DNA from: CAWJKP01 sp963843465
Lineage (GTDB): Bacteria; Planctomycetota; Planctomycetia; Pirellulales; Thermoguttaceae
NCBI GenBank assembly: GCA_963843465.1
Contig: CAWJKP010000003.1
Location: forward strand, 372,001-436,000
DNA length: 64,000 nt
Direction of reading: 5' to 3'
In this document: positions 18,121 to 26,836 of the stretch, piece after piece
Numbering within the stretch: the stretch's first letter is position 1
How the letters are laid out: every line of letters starts with the position of its first letter
Translations under genes and position numbers: made by a program
The notes under the pieces: model-generated
Databases searched by the model: none
What the model saw: only the letters and a program-made list of their open reading frames with translations
Told to the model about the DNA's origin: nothing

Positions 18121-19783
18121 TCACGCGGCCTTGGCTGCGGCGGGCGCCTCATTCAACAACTCGACCACCCGCGTGGCAAAGGCCGCCAAGTTCACCCCGC
18201 CGGCGTGCAAGGCCAGGCAGATCCGGTCCAGGCGCCGCAAGCGGACCTCCTGGTCGATGTACGGATCTTCGCTGTACCACAACTCGGCGGGAATGTAGAA
18301 GGGGTTCTCGCGGAGGATCTTCTCCTTCTCGCCGCGGAAACGGATCTTGTGTTCTTCAGGGTTCCGCAAGTAATCGCTGCCGGAAGCCAACAGCAGCGTG
18401 TTGAGGCTGTCGACCGACTGAATGTAGGTCTTGCAGGCCACGATGTTGCGGATCATCTCGTCAACGTCCTCCTCGGTCTCCCCGGCACGCCCAGCACCAG
18501 GTTGACGGCCGTGCCGATGCCCGAGGCGTGGCAATCGCGGAGGTTCTGCATCGCCATGGCCGTGGTGTATCCCTTCCTCTGCAGCCGGATCGTGTTCTCG
18601 GACCAGGCGTCAACGCCGAACCGCAGGTAGGTGAACCCGGCCTCCCGCAGATGCCGGAAGTACTCCGGCGTGTTTCCCTTGTGGATGCGGAGCTGGCCCA
18701 TCAAGTGTACCTTCAGGCCGCGCCGCAGGATCTCGGAGCACAGATCGTACAGGGCCTCGGGGTTGCCGTTGACGTCGCTCTCGTTGAAGTGAAAGCCGTG
18801 CAGGCCGCGGCGGACCATGCTCTCGATCTCGTCGGCCACCTTCGCCGCGCGCGATTGCGGAAGGGGAATCGTTCCGAGCAAAAGCGGCAACGGCCCCATT
18901 TGCACCCCCGGCTGGCCGTGATCGGCACCAGGTGCTTGCGGTCGTAGGTCTGGTACAAAACCATCTCCGCCCAGGGATAGCGCGGGTAGTCGACCGAGTC
19001 CAGGTCGGCCAGCAGCGGCGCCGGCTCCCAGACGCGCCCCGGCGTGTCAAAGCGGGAGATGATGCCCGGCAGATCCTTCGGCCGCTGCCCTCGGGCCAGG
19101 GCGCTGACCAGCGGGCCCACCGTCAGCTCGCCCTCGAAGATCACCATATAGTCGAAGTCGGGGAAGAGCGACGGCCCCACGCTGGCATACACGCAGTCAT
19201 AGCCCCCCACGACCACCGCCACCTCGGGGGCCAAGGCACGAAGCTCCCGCACAAACCGCTTCGCCAGCACGCGGTTGCCGGCGTGGACCGAGATCCCCAC
19301 GGCCTTCACGCCATTGCGGACGATCTGCTGCAAGAGGTCCGCGATTTCCGCCCAGAAGAAGTCCAAAACGTCTTCCCGCTCCCACTCGGCCGTGTTGGTG
19401 TTGTCCCACGGGTCGTCCTTCATCGCGTATCCGCCCGGGGTGACCAGCGGCACGCCCCCCAGGATCCGCGACTGGTGGTAGCGATGGTACATCAGCACGT
19501 TCACGTCGACCGTCTGGAAGCGGACGTCCGTCTTCAAGAGGACGTTGTGTACGTAGCCGATGCCGTTGGGCATCAACGGCTGGTAGCGAGGCGGCAGCTC
19601 CAGCAGCAGGAAATCCAGGCCAGGCTGGATGGCGATGGCGGGGATATCCAAGGGATACAGGGGCGGCGGCGGAACCGTCGCGACCGCCTCGATCGTCTGG
19701 ACGGTCGACTCGCGGGCGTGGGGTTTCGGCAGGAGACTTCCCCCCGCGGAGCAAATACGCCGCCATAGAGATTTCCTGAGCAT
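18121..19783 (-). pseudogene. B12-binding radical SAM protein, copy 1 of 3 (two frameshifts)
   Basis: Nearly identical to the intact 552-554 residue copies downstream in this window, but broken twice by single missing bases. One break is near 18850 after FPFRNRA, where one G is lost in a GC stretch. The other is near 18487 inside VLGVPGETEEDV. The cluster motif reads GCKWGRCRFCSERF, and the B12-like region EVAVVVGGYDCVYASVG is intact. If the two indels are sequence errors the gene is functional; otherwise it is a decayed paralogue. It differs from the others by many substitutions in its C-terminal third (LNTLLLASGSDYLRNPEEH), showing independent divergence after duplication. Confidence 0.75.
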
Positions 19784-19828
19784 CGTTTCATCCCTGGTTG
19801 TGCTCGGCCTAGGACGTTTCCTTGGGCA

Positions 19829-21487
19829 TCACGCGGCCTTGGCAAGGGCGGGCGCCGCCTTCAATTGCTCGATCACCCGCGACGCAGCGGCCCCGATGTT
19901 CACTCCGCCGCAGCGCAATGCCACGCAGATCCGGTCCAGTCGCCGCAAGCGGACCTCCTGGTCGATGTAGGGGTCTTCGCTGTACCAGAGGTCCGGGGGA
20001 ACGTAGTACGGATGCTCGCGGAGGATCGCCTCCTTGTCGCCGCGGAAACGGATCTTGTACTGGTCGGGGTTTTGCAAGTAGTCGCTGCCGCCGGCCAGGA
20101 TCAGCGTGTTGATGAATTCAACCGACTGAAGGTGCCGCTTGCAGGCCATGATGTTGCGGATCATCTCGTCAACGTCCTCTTCGGTCTCGCCCGGCACGCC
20201 CAGCACCAGGTTGGCCGCCGCGAAGATGCCCGAGGCATGGCAGTCGCGGAGGTTCTGGATCACGGTGGCAGTGGTGTATCCCTTCCTCTGCAGGCGGATC
20301 GTGTTCTCGGACCAGGCGTCAACGCCGAACCGCAGGTGCGTAAACCCGGCCTTTCGCAGATGCCGGAAGTATTCCGCCGTGCTCCCCTTGTGGATGCGGA
20401 GCTGGCCGACAAGCTGGACTTTCAACCCGCGACGGAGAATCTCCGTGCAAAGGTCGTACAACATCTGCGGGTTGCCGTTGACGTCGCTCTCGTTGAAGTG
20501 AAAGGCGTGCAGGCCGCGGCGGACCATGCTCTCGATCTCGTCGGCCACCTTTGCCGGAGCGCGATTGCGGAAAGGGAATCGCTCCGCGCAAAAGCGGCAG
20601 CGGCCCCACTTGCAGCCCCGGCTGGCCGTGATCGGCACCTGGTGCCTGCGGTCGTAGGTCTGGTACAGGACCATGTCCGCCCAGGGATAACGCGGGTAGT
20701 CGACCGAGTCCAGGTCGGCCAGCAGCGGCGCCGGCTCCCAGACGCGCCCCGGCGTGTCGAAACGGGAGATGATGCCCGGCAGGTCCTTCGGCCGCTGCCC
20801 CAGGGCCAGGGCGCTGACCAGTGGGCCCACCGTCAGCTCGCCCTCGAAGATCACCATATAGTCGAAGTCGGGGAAGAGGGCCGGCCCCACATTCACATGC
20901 ACGCAGTCATAGCCGCCCACGACAACGATGATCTCTGGGGCCAGGGCGCGAAGCTCCCGCACAAACCGCCTCGCCGGCACGCGGTTGCCGGCGTGGACGG
21001 AGATCCCCACGGCCTTCACGCCGTTGCGGACGATCTGCTGCAAGAGGTCCGCAATCTCCGGCCAGAAGAAGTCCAAAACGTCTTCCCGCTCCCACTCCGC
21101 CATGTTGGCGCTGTCCCACGGGTCGTCCTTCATCAAGTATCCGTCCGGGGCGACCAGCGGCGCCCTGCCCAGGATCCGCGACTGGTGGTAGCGATGATAC
21201 ATCAGCACGTTGGCGTCGACCGTCTGGAAGCGGACGCCCGTCTTCAGCAGGACGTTGTGAACGTACCCGATGCCGTTGGGCATCATCGGCTGGTAGCGAG
21301 GCGGCAATTCCAGCAGTAGGAAATCCAGGCCGGGCTGGATGGCGATGGCCGGGATATCCAAAGGATACGGGGGCCGAACCTTTACGAGCGCCTTGATCGT
21401 TTGGATGATCGACTCACGGACGTGGAGCTTCCGCAGGAAATTTCCCCCCGCCGAACGAATACGCTGGCATAGAAATCTTCCGCTCAT
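19829..21487 (-). CDS. B12-binding radical SAM protein, copy 2 of 3
   Basis: 552 residues, uninterrupted. After a basic N-terminal 45 residues comes a cobalamin-binding-like Rossmann domain (about 50-250; GVKAVGISVHAGNRVPARRF, IIVVVGGYDCVHV, MVIFEGELTVGPLVSAL). The radical SAM domain follows with GCKWGRCRFCAERFPFRNRA near 295-315 and GETEEDVDEMIRNI near 430. It probably binds [4Fe-4S] and SAM and may use B12 for methyl transfer or another radical reaction. The fixed N-terminal TYPE of sequence (DIPAIAIQPGLDFLLLELPP) is shared by all three copies. The substrate is unknown; neighbours are methyltransferases and glycosyltransferases of the polysaccharide block. Confidence 0.8.
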   Translation of the reverse strand: MSGRFLCQRIRSAGGNFLRKLHVRESIIQTIKALVKVRPPYPLDIPAIAIQPGLDFLLLELPPRYQPMMPNGIGYVHNVLLKTGVRFQTVDANVLMYHRYHQSRILGRAPLVAPDGYLMKDDPWDSANMAEWEREDVLDFFWPEIADLLQQIVRNGVKAVGISVHAGNRVPARRFVRELRALAPEIIVVVGGYDCVHVNVGPALFPDFDYMVIFEGELTVGPLVSALALGQRPKDLPGIISRFDTPGRVWEPAPLLADLDSVDYPRYPWADMVLYQTYDRRHQVPITASRGCKWGRCRFCAERFPFRNRAPAKVADEIESMVRRGLHAFHFNESDVNGNPQMLYDLCTEILRRGLKVQLVGQLRIHKGSTAEYFRHLRKAGFTHLRFGVDAWSENTIRLQRKGYTTATVIQNLRDCHASGIFAAANLVLGVPGETEEDVDEMIRNIMACKRHLQSVEFINTLILAGGSDYLQNPDQYKIRFRGDKEAILREHPYYVPPDLWYSEDPYIDQEVRLRRLDRICVALRCGGVNIGAAASRVIEQLKAAPALAKAA

Positions 21488-21496
21488 CTTGGCCCT

Positions 21497-22360
21497 TCAA
21501 GGCCGTATTGCCAGGATCGCCTTGTGGGCATTGAAGAAATCGTCCGGCATGCCGCCGGGCGGATTGGAAAACTCGACGATCTCGGAGAAGCCCATCAACT
21601 CCAACGACTTCCGCAGCAGCTTCCCGGAGGGCCTTACCAGGTTGTCGAAACAGAGGGGGAAGGTGTCCGCCCCGTAATACTTGTTCGGCTCGCCGAAGCG
21701 GATGCAGTAGTCGTCGTCGGTAGTCACGGGCGCCCAAATGAACAGCGCCTTCTTCGCCATGCCTCCCAGAACCCCCAGGTGCTGCAGCGTGTCGCTCAAG
21801 TGGCAAAGGACGGCCACGGAAACGACAACGTCGAACTTGCCGGCGCCCGGGATGCACTGTTGCTTGCCGTCGTACCCCTGGTGAACGAACTCCGCCTTCG
21901 TGTTCAGCACGCTGTTGATCCACGCGAACGTCTTCTGGTAGTCCTCGCGATCGAAGCCCACCGACCGCTTCGCGCCCCGCTTCTGGAAAGAGACGGGGAA
22001 ATACCCGGCATTGCACCCCACGTCGGCGAAGGTCAACCGGGAGATATCGCCCAGCTTCCGGCAGATTCCCTCGATGAACCCCTCGTAGAGGACGGCCAGC
22101 CGTCGATTGCCGTCGATGAATTCGTCCTTGCGGGCAGGATCGGCAATCCATCGCTTGAGGTCGCGGTTCTGCTGATGCTCCGGCGGAATGGTGGGCCAGT
22201 AGGCGCACCCGGAGAACTCGCCGCGAATGAATTCGTAGCCGGCGCCGACGTGAAGGTCCTCGGCGATGGCAAACGGCTGGTAGAGCAATTTGCCCTCCAC
22301 CACCAACTGCTTGGCCTGATCTACCTGTTTGCGGTTCTTGATGAACGGCATCAAATCCAT
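21497..22360 (-). CDS. SAM-dependent methyltransferase (DUF1698/TylF-like fold uncertain)
   Basis: 287 residues from the ATG at 22360, which has a GGAG 8 bases upstream; an open extension of 22 codons is not needed. SAM motif I is LTFADVGCNAGYFPVSFQKR (about 118-137). VGFDREDYQKTFAW follows as the acidic loop, and FDVVVSVAVLCHLSD (about 185-199) is the post-motif strand. It resembles tRNA or sugar methyltransferases of the CmoB-like type. It lies between two of the three radical SAM copies, so a role in the same modification is likely. The methyl acceptor is unknown. Confidence 0.75.
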   Translation of the reverse strand: MDLMPFIKNRKQVDQAKQLVVEGKLLYQPFAIAEDLHVGAGYEFIRGEFSGCAYWPTIPPEHQQNRDLKRWIADPARKDEFIDGNRRLAVLYEGFIEGICRKLGDISRLTFADVGCNAGYFPVSFQKRGAKRSVGFDREDYQKTFAWINSVLNTKAEFVHQGYDGKQQCIPGAGKFDVVVSVAVLCHLSDTLQHLGVLGGMAKKALFIWAPVTTDDDYCIRFGEPNKYYGADTFPLCFDNLVRPSGKLLRKSLELMGFSEIVEFSNPPGGMPDDFFNAHKAILAIRP

Positions 22361-22442
22361 GACGATCTCTCCACCTGCAACCGACGTTTCCCAGTTACCG
22401 TGAGCCCGGAACCGATCCGGGCCCACACGGCCGTCTTCGGCA

Positions 22443-24107
22443 TCACGCGGCCTTGGCGGGGGCGGGCGCCGCTTTCAATTGCTCGACCACCCGCGAGGCA
22501 AAGGCCCCGATATTCACCCCGCTGGAGTGCAGCGCCATGCAGATCCGATCGAGCCGCCGCAAGCGGACCTCCTGGTCGATGTACGGGTCTTCGCTGTACC
22601 AGAGGTCCGGGGGAACGTAGTACGCATGCTCGCGGAGGATCGTCTCCTTGTCGCCGCGGAAACGGATCTTGTACTGGTCGGGGTCCCGCAAGTAGTCGCT
22701 GCCGCCGGCCAGAATCAGCGTATTGAGGCTTTCCACCGACTGAATGTACCCCTTGCAGGCCACGATGTTACGGATCATCTCGTCGACATCCTCCTCGGTC
22801 TCGCCCGGCACGCCCAGCACCAGGTTGGCCGCCGTGAAGATGCCCGAGGCATGGCAGTCGCGGAGGTTCTGGATCGCCATGGGAATGGTGTATCCCTTCC
22901 TCTGCAGCCGGATCGTGTTCTCGGACCAGGCGTCAACGCCGAACCGCAGGTAGGTGAACCCGGCCTCCCGCAGATGCCGGAAGTATTCCGCCGTGCTCCC
23001 CTTGTGGATGCGGAGCTGGCCGACAAGCTGGACTTTCAACCCGCGACGGAGGATCTCCGTGCAAAGGTCGTACAACATCCGGGGATTGCCGTTGACGTCG
23101 CTCTCGTTGAAGTGAAAGCCGTGCAGGCCGCGGCGGACCATGTTCTCGATCTCGTCGGCCACCTTCGCCGGCGCGCGATTGCGGAAGGGGAATCGCTCCG
23201 CGCAGAAGCGGCAGCGCCCCCACTTGCACCCCCGGCTGGCCGTGATCGGCACCAGGTGCTTGCGGTCGTAGGTCTGGTACAAAACCATCTCCGCCCAGGG
23301 ATAGCGCGGGTAGTCGACCGAGTCCAGGTCGGCCAGCAGCGGCGCCGGCTCCCAGACGCGCCCCGGCGTGTCAAAGCGGGAGATGATGCCCGGCAGGTCC
23401 TTCGGCCGCTGCCCTCGGGCCAGGGCGCTGACCAGCGGGCCCACCGTCAGCTCGCCCTCGAAGATCACCATATAGTCGAAGTCGGGGAAGAGCGACGGCC
23501 CCACACTGGCATACACGCAGTCATAGCCCCCCACGACCACCGCCACCTCGGGGGCCAGGGCACGAAGCTCCCGCACAAACCGCTTCGCCAGCACGCGGTT
23601 GCTGGCGTGGACCGAGATCCCCACCGCCTTCACGCCGTTGCGGACGATCTGCCGCAAGAGGTCCGCGATTTCCGGCCAGAAGAAGTCCAAAATGTCTTCC
23701 CGCTCCCACTCGGCCGTGTTGGTGTTGTCCCACGGGTCGTCCTTCATCGCGTATCCGCCCGGGGTGACCAGCGGCACGCCCCCCAGGATCCGCGACTGGT
23801 GGTAGCGATGGTACATCAGCACGTTGGCGTCGACCGTCTGGAAGCGGACGCCCGTCTTCAGCAGGACGTTGTGTACGTAGCCGATGCCGTTGGGCATCAT
23901 CGGCTGATAGCGAGGCGGCAGCTCCAGCAGCAGGAAATCCAGGCCGGGCTGGATGGCAATGGCCGGGATATCCAAGGGATACAGGGGCGGCGGCGGAGCC
24001 GTCACGGCCGCCTTGATCGTCTGGATGGTCGACTCGCGGACGTGCAGCTTTCGCAGCAGCCTCCCCCCCGCGGAGCGAACATGCTGCCACAAAGACTTCC
24101 TGAGCAT
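22443..24107 (-). CDS. B12-binding radical SAM protein, copy 3 of 3
   Basis: 554 residues, intact, with the same architecture as the preceding copies. The cobalamin-binding-like domain contains EVAVVVGGYDCVYASVG, identical to copy 1. The cluster motif is GCKWGRCRFCAERF, and LVLGVPGETEEDVDEMIRNI lies in the C-terminal part. Its first 300 residues are closest to copy 1, while its C-terminal half (LILAGGSDYLRDPDQYKIRF) is closest to copy 2. This mosaic suggests gene conversion among the three. It is the first of the three in transcription order, downstream of a GT2 gene. Confidence 0.8.
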   Translation of the reverse strand: MLRKSLWQHVRSAGGRLLRKLHVRESTIQTIKAAVTAPPPPLYPLDIPAIAIQPGLDFLLLELPPRYQPMMPNGIGYVHNVLLKTGVRFQTVDANVLMYHRYHQSRILGGVPLVTPGGYAMKDDPWDNTNTAEWEREDILDFFWPEIADLLRQIVRNGVKAVGISVHASNRVLAKRFVRELRALAPEVAVVVGGYDCVYASVGPSLFPDFDYMVIFEGELTVGPLVSALARGQRPKDLPGIISRFDTPGRVWEPAPLLADLDSVDYPRYPWAEMVLYQTYDRKHLVPITASRGCKWGRCRFCAERFPFRNRAPAKVADEIENMVRRGLHGFHFNESDVNGNPRMLYDLCTEILRRGLKVQLVGQLRIHKGSTAEYFRHLREAGFTYLRFGVDAWSENTIRLQRKGYTIPMAIQNLRDCHASGIFTAANLVLGVPGETEEDVDEMIRNIVACKGYIQSVESLNTLILAGGSDYLRDPDQYKIRFRGDKETILREHAYYVPPDLWYSEDPYIDQEVRLRRLDRICMALHSSGVNIGAFASRVVEQLKAAPAPAKAA

Positions 24108-24232
24108 CGCGTCATCCCTGGAACTGCTCGGCTTAGGCCTCGTCCCGAACGAGACGTTTCGTCCGGCCGCCTATTTTATGCCCCGACTGGAGTTCGTCCA
24201 ACACCAATTCCTGAACTTCCCTGGATTTCCCC

Positions 24233-24937
24233 TCAGCGCCAGAGGAAGACCTCGCGGAGGAACTGGTAGTAATAGGCGGCCCCCCAACGCCAGATGCGCA
24301 GTTTCCGCTCGCCGCCGACGCGGGGCGGCTCGTCGCCGGGGATCTCCGTCACTTTCAGTTTTCGCTTGGCCGCGCGGACGGAGAGCAAAGGCTCCCAACT
24401 GATGCGGCAGCCAAAAAGCCGCTCCGGGGTGCTGTGCGACTTGTCCAGGTCCAACTGCAAATCGTAGATCAGTTGCGTGCGATAGGCGCGGAGGATGACC
24501 ATGGCGTCGGTGTAATGGCCGCCGTGCAAGACGTTCACCGTCTTGGTGAAGAGCCAATTGCCGAAGGCGGTGAGGCAGTCGTCATCCTGGCTCTTGGCCA
24601 GTCCCAGGTAGCGCGAGGCTATCACCATGTCGTAGCCCTCTTTCATCTTCGCCACCAAGGCGGGAATGAGCTGGGCAATGGAGTTGCCGTCGGGACTGAA
24701 GGTGATCAGCACGTCTCCTTCCACATGGGGCAGGATGGTCATGTACGCCTGGCGGACCCCGGGCTCCTGTTGCGTGTAGAGCGTGTAGCCTTGCTCCCTG
24801 GCATACTCCACCGTGCCGTCGGTCGACCCGCCGTCGACGATCAGGATCTGGTCCACCCAGTCCCGCTGGATTTGCGGCATGATGGCCCTCATGCCGTCGA
24901 TCTCGTTCAACGTGGGAATCAACAACGTTGTTTTCAT
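24233..24937 (-). CDS. Family 2 glycosyltransferase (DPM1-like)
   Basis: 234 residues. TTLLIPTLNEIDGMRAIMPQ, QILIVDGGSTDGTVEYA and ITFSPDGNSIAQLIPAL correspond to the three conserved GT-A motifs of dolichyl-phosphate-mannose-synthase-like enzymes. It may load a sugar on undecaprenyl phosphate for the GT-C-like proteins of this block, which need such donors (inferred). ATG 24937 has GAGG 7 bases upstream. An upstream extension of 15 codons runs through an 18-base tandem repeat (repeated CSQER) and is rejected as a start. Confidence 0.8.
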   Translation of the reverse strand: MKTTLLIPTLNEIDGMRAIMPQIQRDWVDQILIVDGGSTDGTVEYAREQGYTLYTQQEPGVRQAYMTILPHVEGDVLITFSPDGNSIAQLIPALVAKMKEGYDMVIASRYLGLAKSQDDDCLTAFGNWLFTKTVNVLHGGHYTDAMVILRAYRTQLIYDLQLDLDKSHSTPERLFGCRISWEPLLSVRAAKRKLKVTEIPGDEPPRVGGERKLRIWRWGAAYYYQFLREVFLWR

Positions 24938-24948
24938 GAGGTTCCCTC

Positions 24949-24984
24949 TTTCTTGAGAACACATCCTTTCTTGAGAACACATCC
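24949..24984. repeat. 18-base perfect tandem duplication
   Basis: TTTCTTGAGAACACATCC occurs twice head to tail between the GT2 gene and the truncated phosphatase reading frame. It sits exactly where the HAD-phosphatase homology stops, so it may mark a deletion junction. Confidence 0.85.
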
Positions 24985-25085
24985 GATGACGTCGGCGGCC
25001 TGGGCCAGGTCGTGTACGACATGGTCGGGCGCTGGACGACGATCGTACCGTCGCGGTCCAGTACTGCGAAACGCCGCGTCGTCAT
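24985..25085 (-). pseudogene. Remnant of a HAD-family GmhB-like phosphatase
   Basis: ATG 25085 overlaps the stop of the guanylyltransferase gene (ATGA coupling). It encodes MTTRRFAVLDRDGTIVVQRP, the start of D,D-heptose 1,7-bisphosphate phosphatases with the DxDGT nucleophile motif. Homology ends within about 30 residues; the normal protein has about 180. After that the frame runs into the tandem repeat and the next gene. An active GmhB would sit between HddA and HddC in the GDP-heptose pathway, so the remnant is informative about the locus. The short match keeps confidence moderate. Confidence 0.5.
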
Positions 25086-25801
25086 CCAGCCGCCCTCGCG
25101 GAAAAAAACTCCTCGGCCACGGCGTAGGAGGCCGGCGTGCCGATGTCCAGAAAGGGCGATTCGCTCGCGCAGCCGTACAAACCGCGGCCAAGCCAACCAG
25201 GAAAAATCTCCCGCTCCAACGAGACGGCGGTCTGCTCGGGAATCTCCGCGAGCAATTGCCGGCTGAGCAGGTAGACCCCCGCGTTGATCCAACCAGGGCC
25301 GTCGTGCTCGCCTTTCTCGGCGAAAGCCCGGATCAGACCATCATCGTCCAGTTGCACGCGTCCATAGCGCCGGGTGTCGGGCACGCGCGTCAGAAGCAGC
25401 GTGGCGGCGGCTCTTCGCGCCTCGTGCCGGCGGAAGAAGGACGCCAGGTCCGGCCGGCAGAAGGAATCGCCGTTGATGACCAGCACCGGCTCGGACTTCA
25501 GCATGGGCAGCGCCAGCCGCACCGCGCCGGCGGTGCCCAAGGGCGCGTGCTCGCACGAATAGGCCACGCGCAGGCCGGCGTAGGAACGTCCGAAGACGGC
25601 CTCGACCTGTTCGCTGCGGTAGCCCACGCAGAGCACCACGTCGCGAAGCCCTTGGCCCGCAAGGTGTTCGAGAAGGTAGGCCAAAAACGGCTTTCCTTTG
25701 ACGGGGGCCAGGATCTTCGGGCAATCGGCCAGCACGGGGCGCAGCCGCGTCCCCAATCCGCCCGCAAGAACCGCCGCTGAGGCATTGCCGAGGGTGCTCA
25801 T
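25082..25801 (-). CDS. hddC: Sugar-1-phosphate nucleotidyltransferase (HddC-like guanylyltransferase)
   Basis: 239 residues. The nucleotidyltransferase signature AAVLAGGLGTRLRPVLADCP is followed by PKILAPVKGKPFLAYLLEHL. GTAGAVRLALP, LVINGDSFCRPDL (Mg-binding Asp) and GWINAGVYLLS complete the family pattern. The PVKGKPFLAYLL stretch is typical of HddC, which makes GDP-D-glycero-D-manno-heptose from heptose 1-phosphate and GTP. The neighbouring GmhB remnant and the HddA-like kinase at 12-13 kb fit. Closely related proteins make other NDP-sugars, so the nucleotide and sugar are inferred. Confidence 0.8.
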   Translation of the reverse strand: MSTLGNASAAVLAGGLGTRLRPVLADCPKILAPVKGKPFLAYLLEHLAGQGLRDVVLCVGYRSEQVEAVFGRSYAGLRVAYSCEHAPLGTAGAVRLALPMLKSEPVLVINGDSFCRPDLASFFRRHEARRAAATLLLTRVPDTRRYGRVQLDDDGLIRAFAEKGEHDGPGWINAGVYLLSRQLLAEIPEQTAVSLEREIFPGWLGRGLYGCASESPFLDIGTPASYAVAEEFFSARAAG

Positions 25802-25807
25802 GGATGG

Positions 25808-26745
25808 TCAGACATTCTTCAGCGGTGAACGCCCCATCATGCGATAGCCTTTGATCAATTCCTGGATGCCGTCGTCAAGCGAGCGGCGGGCTTCGAACCC
25901 GGCATCGCGCAGCCGCTGGTTCGAAACGATGTAATCGCGCTTGTCCGGATCGACGCCGATCTCCGAGAAATGGACCACGAAGCGCGGCACGTGCTTCTGC
26001 ACGAGCCTGGCCAGCGTCTCCTTCGAGACGTTGGCCGAGTCGAGCCCCACGTTGTAGGACCGGCCGATCATCTTCTGAGCATTGGCGATACAGTGCAGAA
26101 AACAATCGGCCACGTCGCGGACGTGTACGAAGTTCCGTTTGAAGTTCTTCTCGAAGATGATGATGTAACCGTCGGTCAAGGCCACGTAGACGAAGTGATT
26201 GACCAACAGGTCGAGGCGCATCCGCGGCGAGGTGCCGAATACCGTGGCCAGCCGCAGCGTGATCGTGTTCGGGCGGGCCAGCAGCTCGGTTTCCGCCTGG
26301 CATTTCGTCCGGCCGTACAGCGAAATGGGTTCCAGCGGGGTGTCTTCCGTGCAAAAGGCCTCGCCGGTCTGCGCCCGTAGCCGCTATTCGTGTTGGGGTA
26401 AAGAACGAGCTGCCGCGGCGAGCGGAGTTGGTTCAGAAGCTTGACGGCCTCGAAATTGACCGCCCGCGTCAGCCAGGGATCGCGATCGCACGCCGGGGCG
26501 CCGACCACGGCCGCCAGCGGGATGATCACGTCGGCCTCGGCGAGCAGCTTCCGCATCAGGGACTCGTCCCGCGCGTCGCCCGGCACGAAGTCCAACGAGG
26601 GGTTCTCGCAGAGGTGGAACAGCGGCGCCTGGCCGTGGTACAGGCGATCCACAACCGTCACGCGGTGTCCGGCATCCAAAAGATGTTCGCAAAGGATCGA
26701 TCCCAGGTAACCGGCTCCGCCGGTGACGAGCACATTCGTTGACAT
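25808..26745 (-). CDS. NAD-dependent sugar epimerase/dehydratase (frameshifted)
   Basis: About 312 residues of an extended SDR. The N-terminal frame has NVLVTGGAGYLGSILCEHLL and VDRLYHGQAPLFHL. At GYG near 26378 one G of a run is missing. The second frame continues AQTGEAFCTEDTPLEPISLY with the catalytic YGRTK, then NFVHVRDVADCFLHCI and SYNVGLDSANVSK. It should act on C4 or C2/C4 of an NDP-sugar. It cannot be assigned to a specific enzyme. The homopolymer loss points to sequence error. It lies 6 bases upstream of the HddC-like gene in the same transcription unit. Confidence 0.75.
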
Positions 26746-26836
26746 GGCTAGTTTCTTCGGAAGTGATGTTTGCCGGCTGCTGCGGAGAGCCGGGTTTCGG
26801 GGCCCGCGCTGCCGGGGTTTCGTTCGGATCGCGGGA

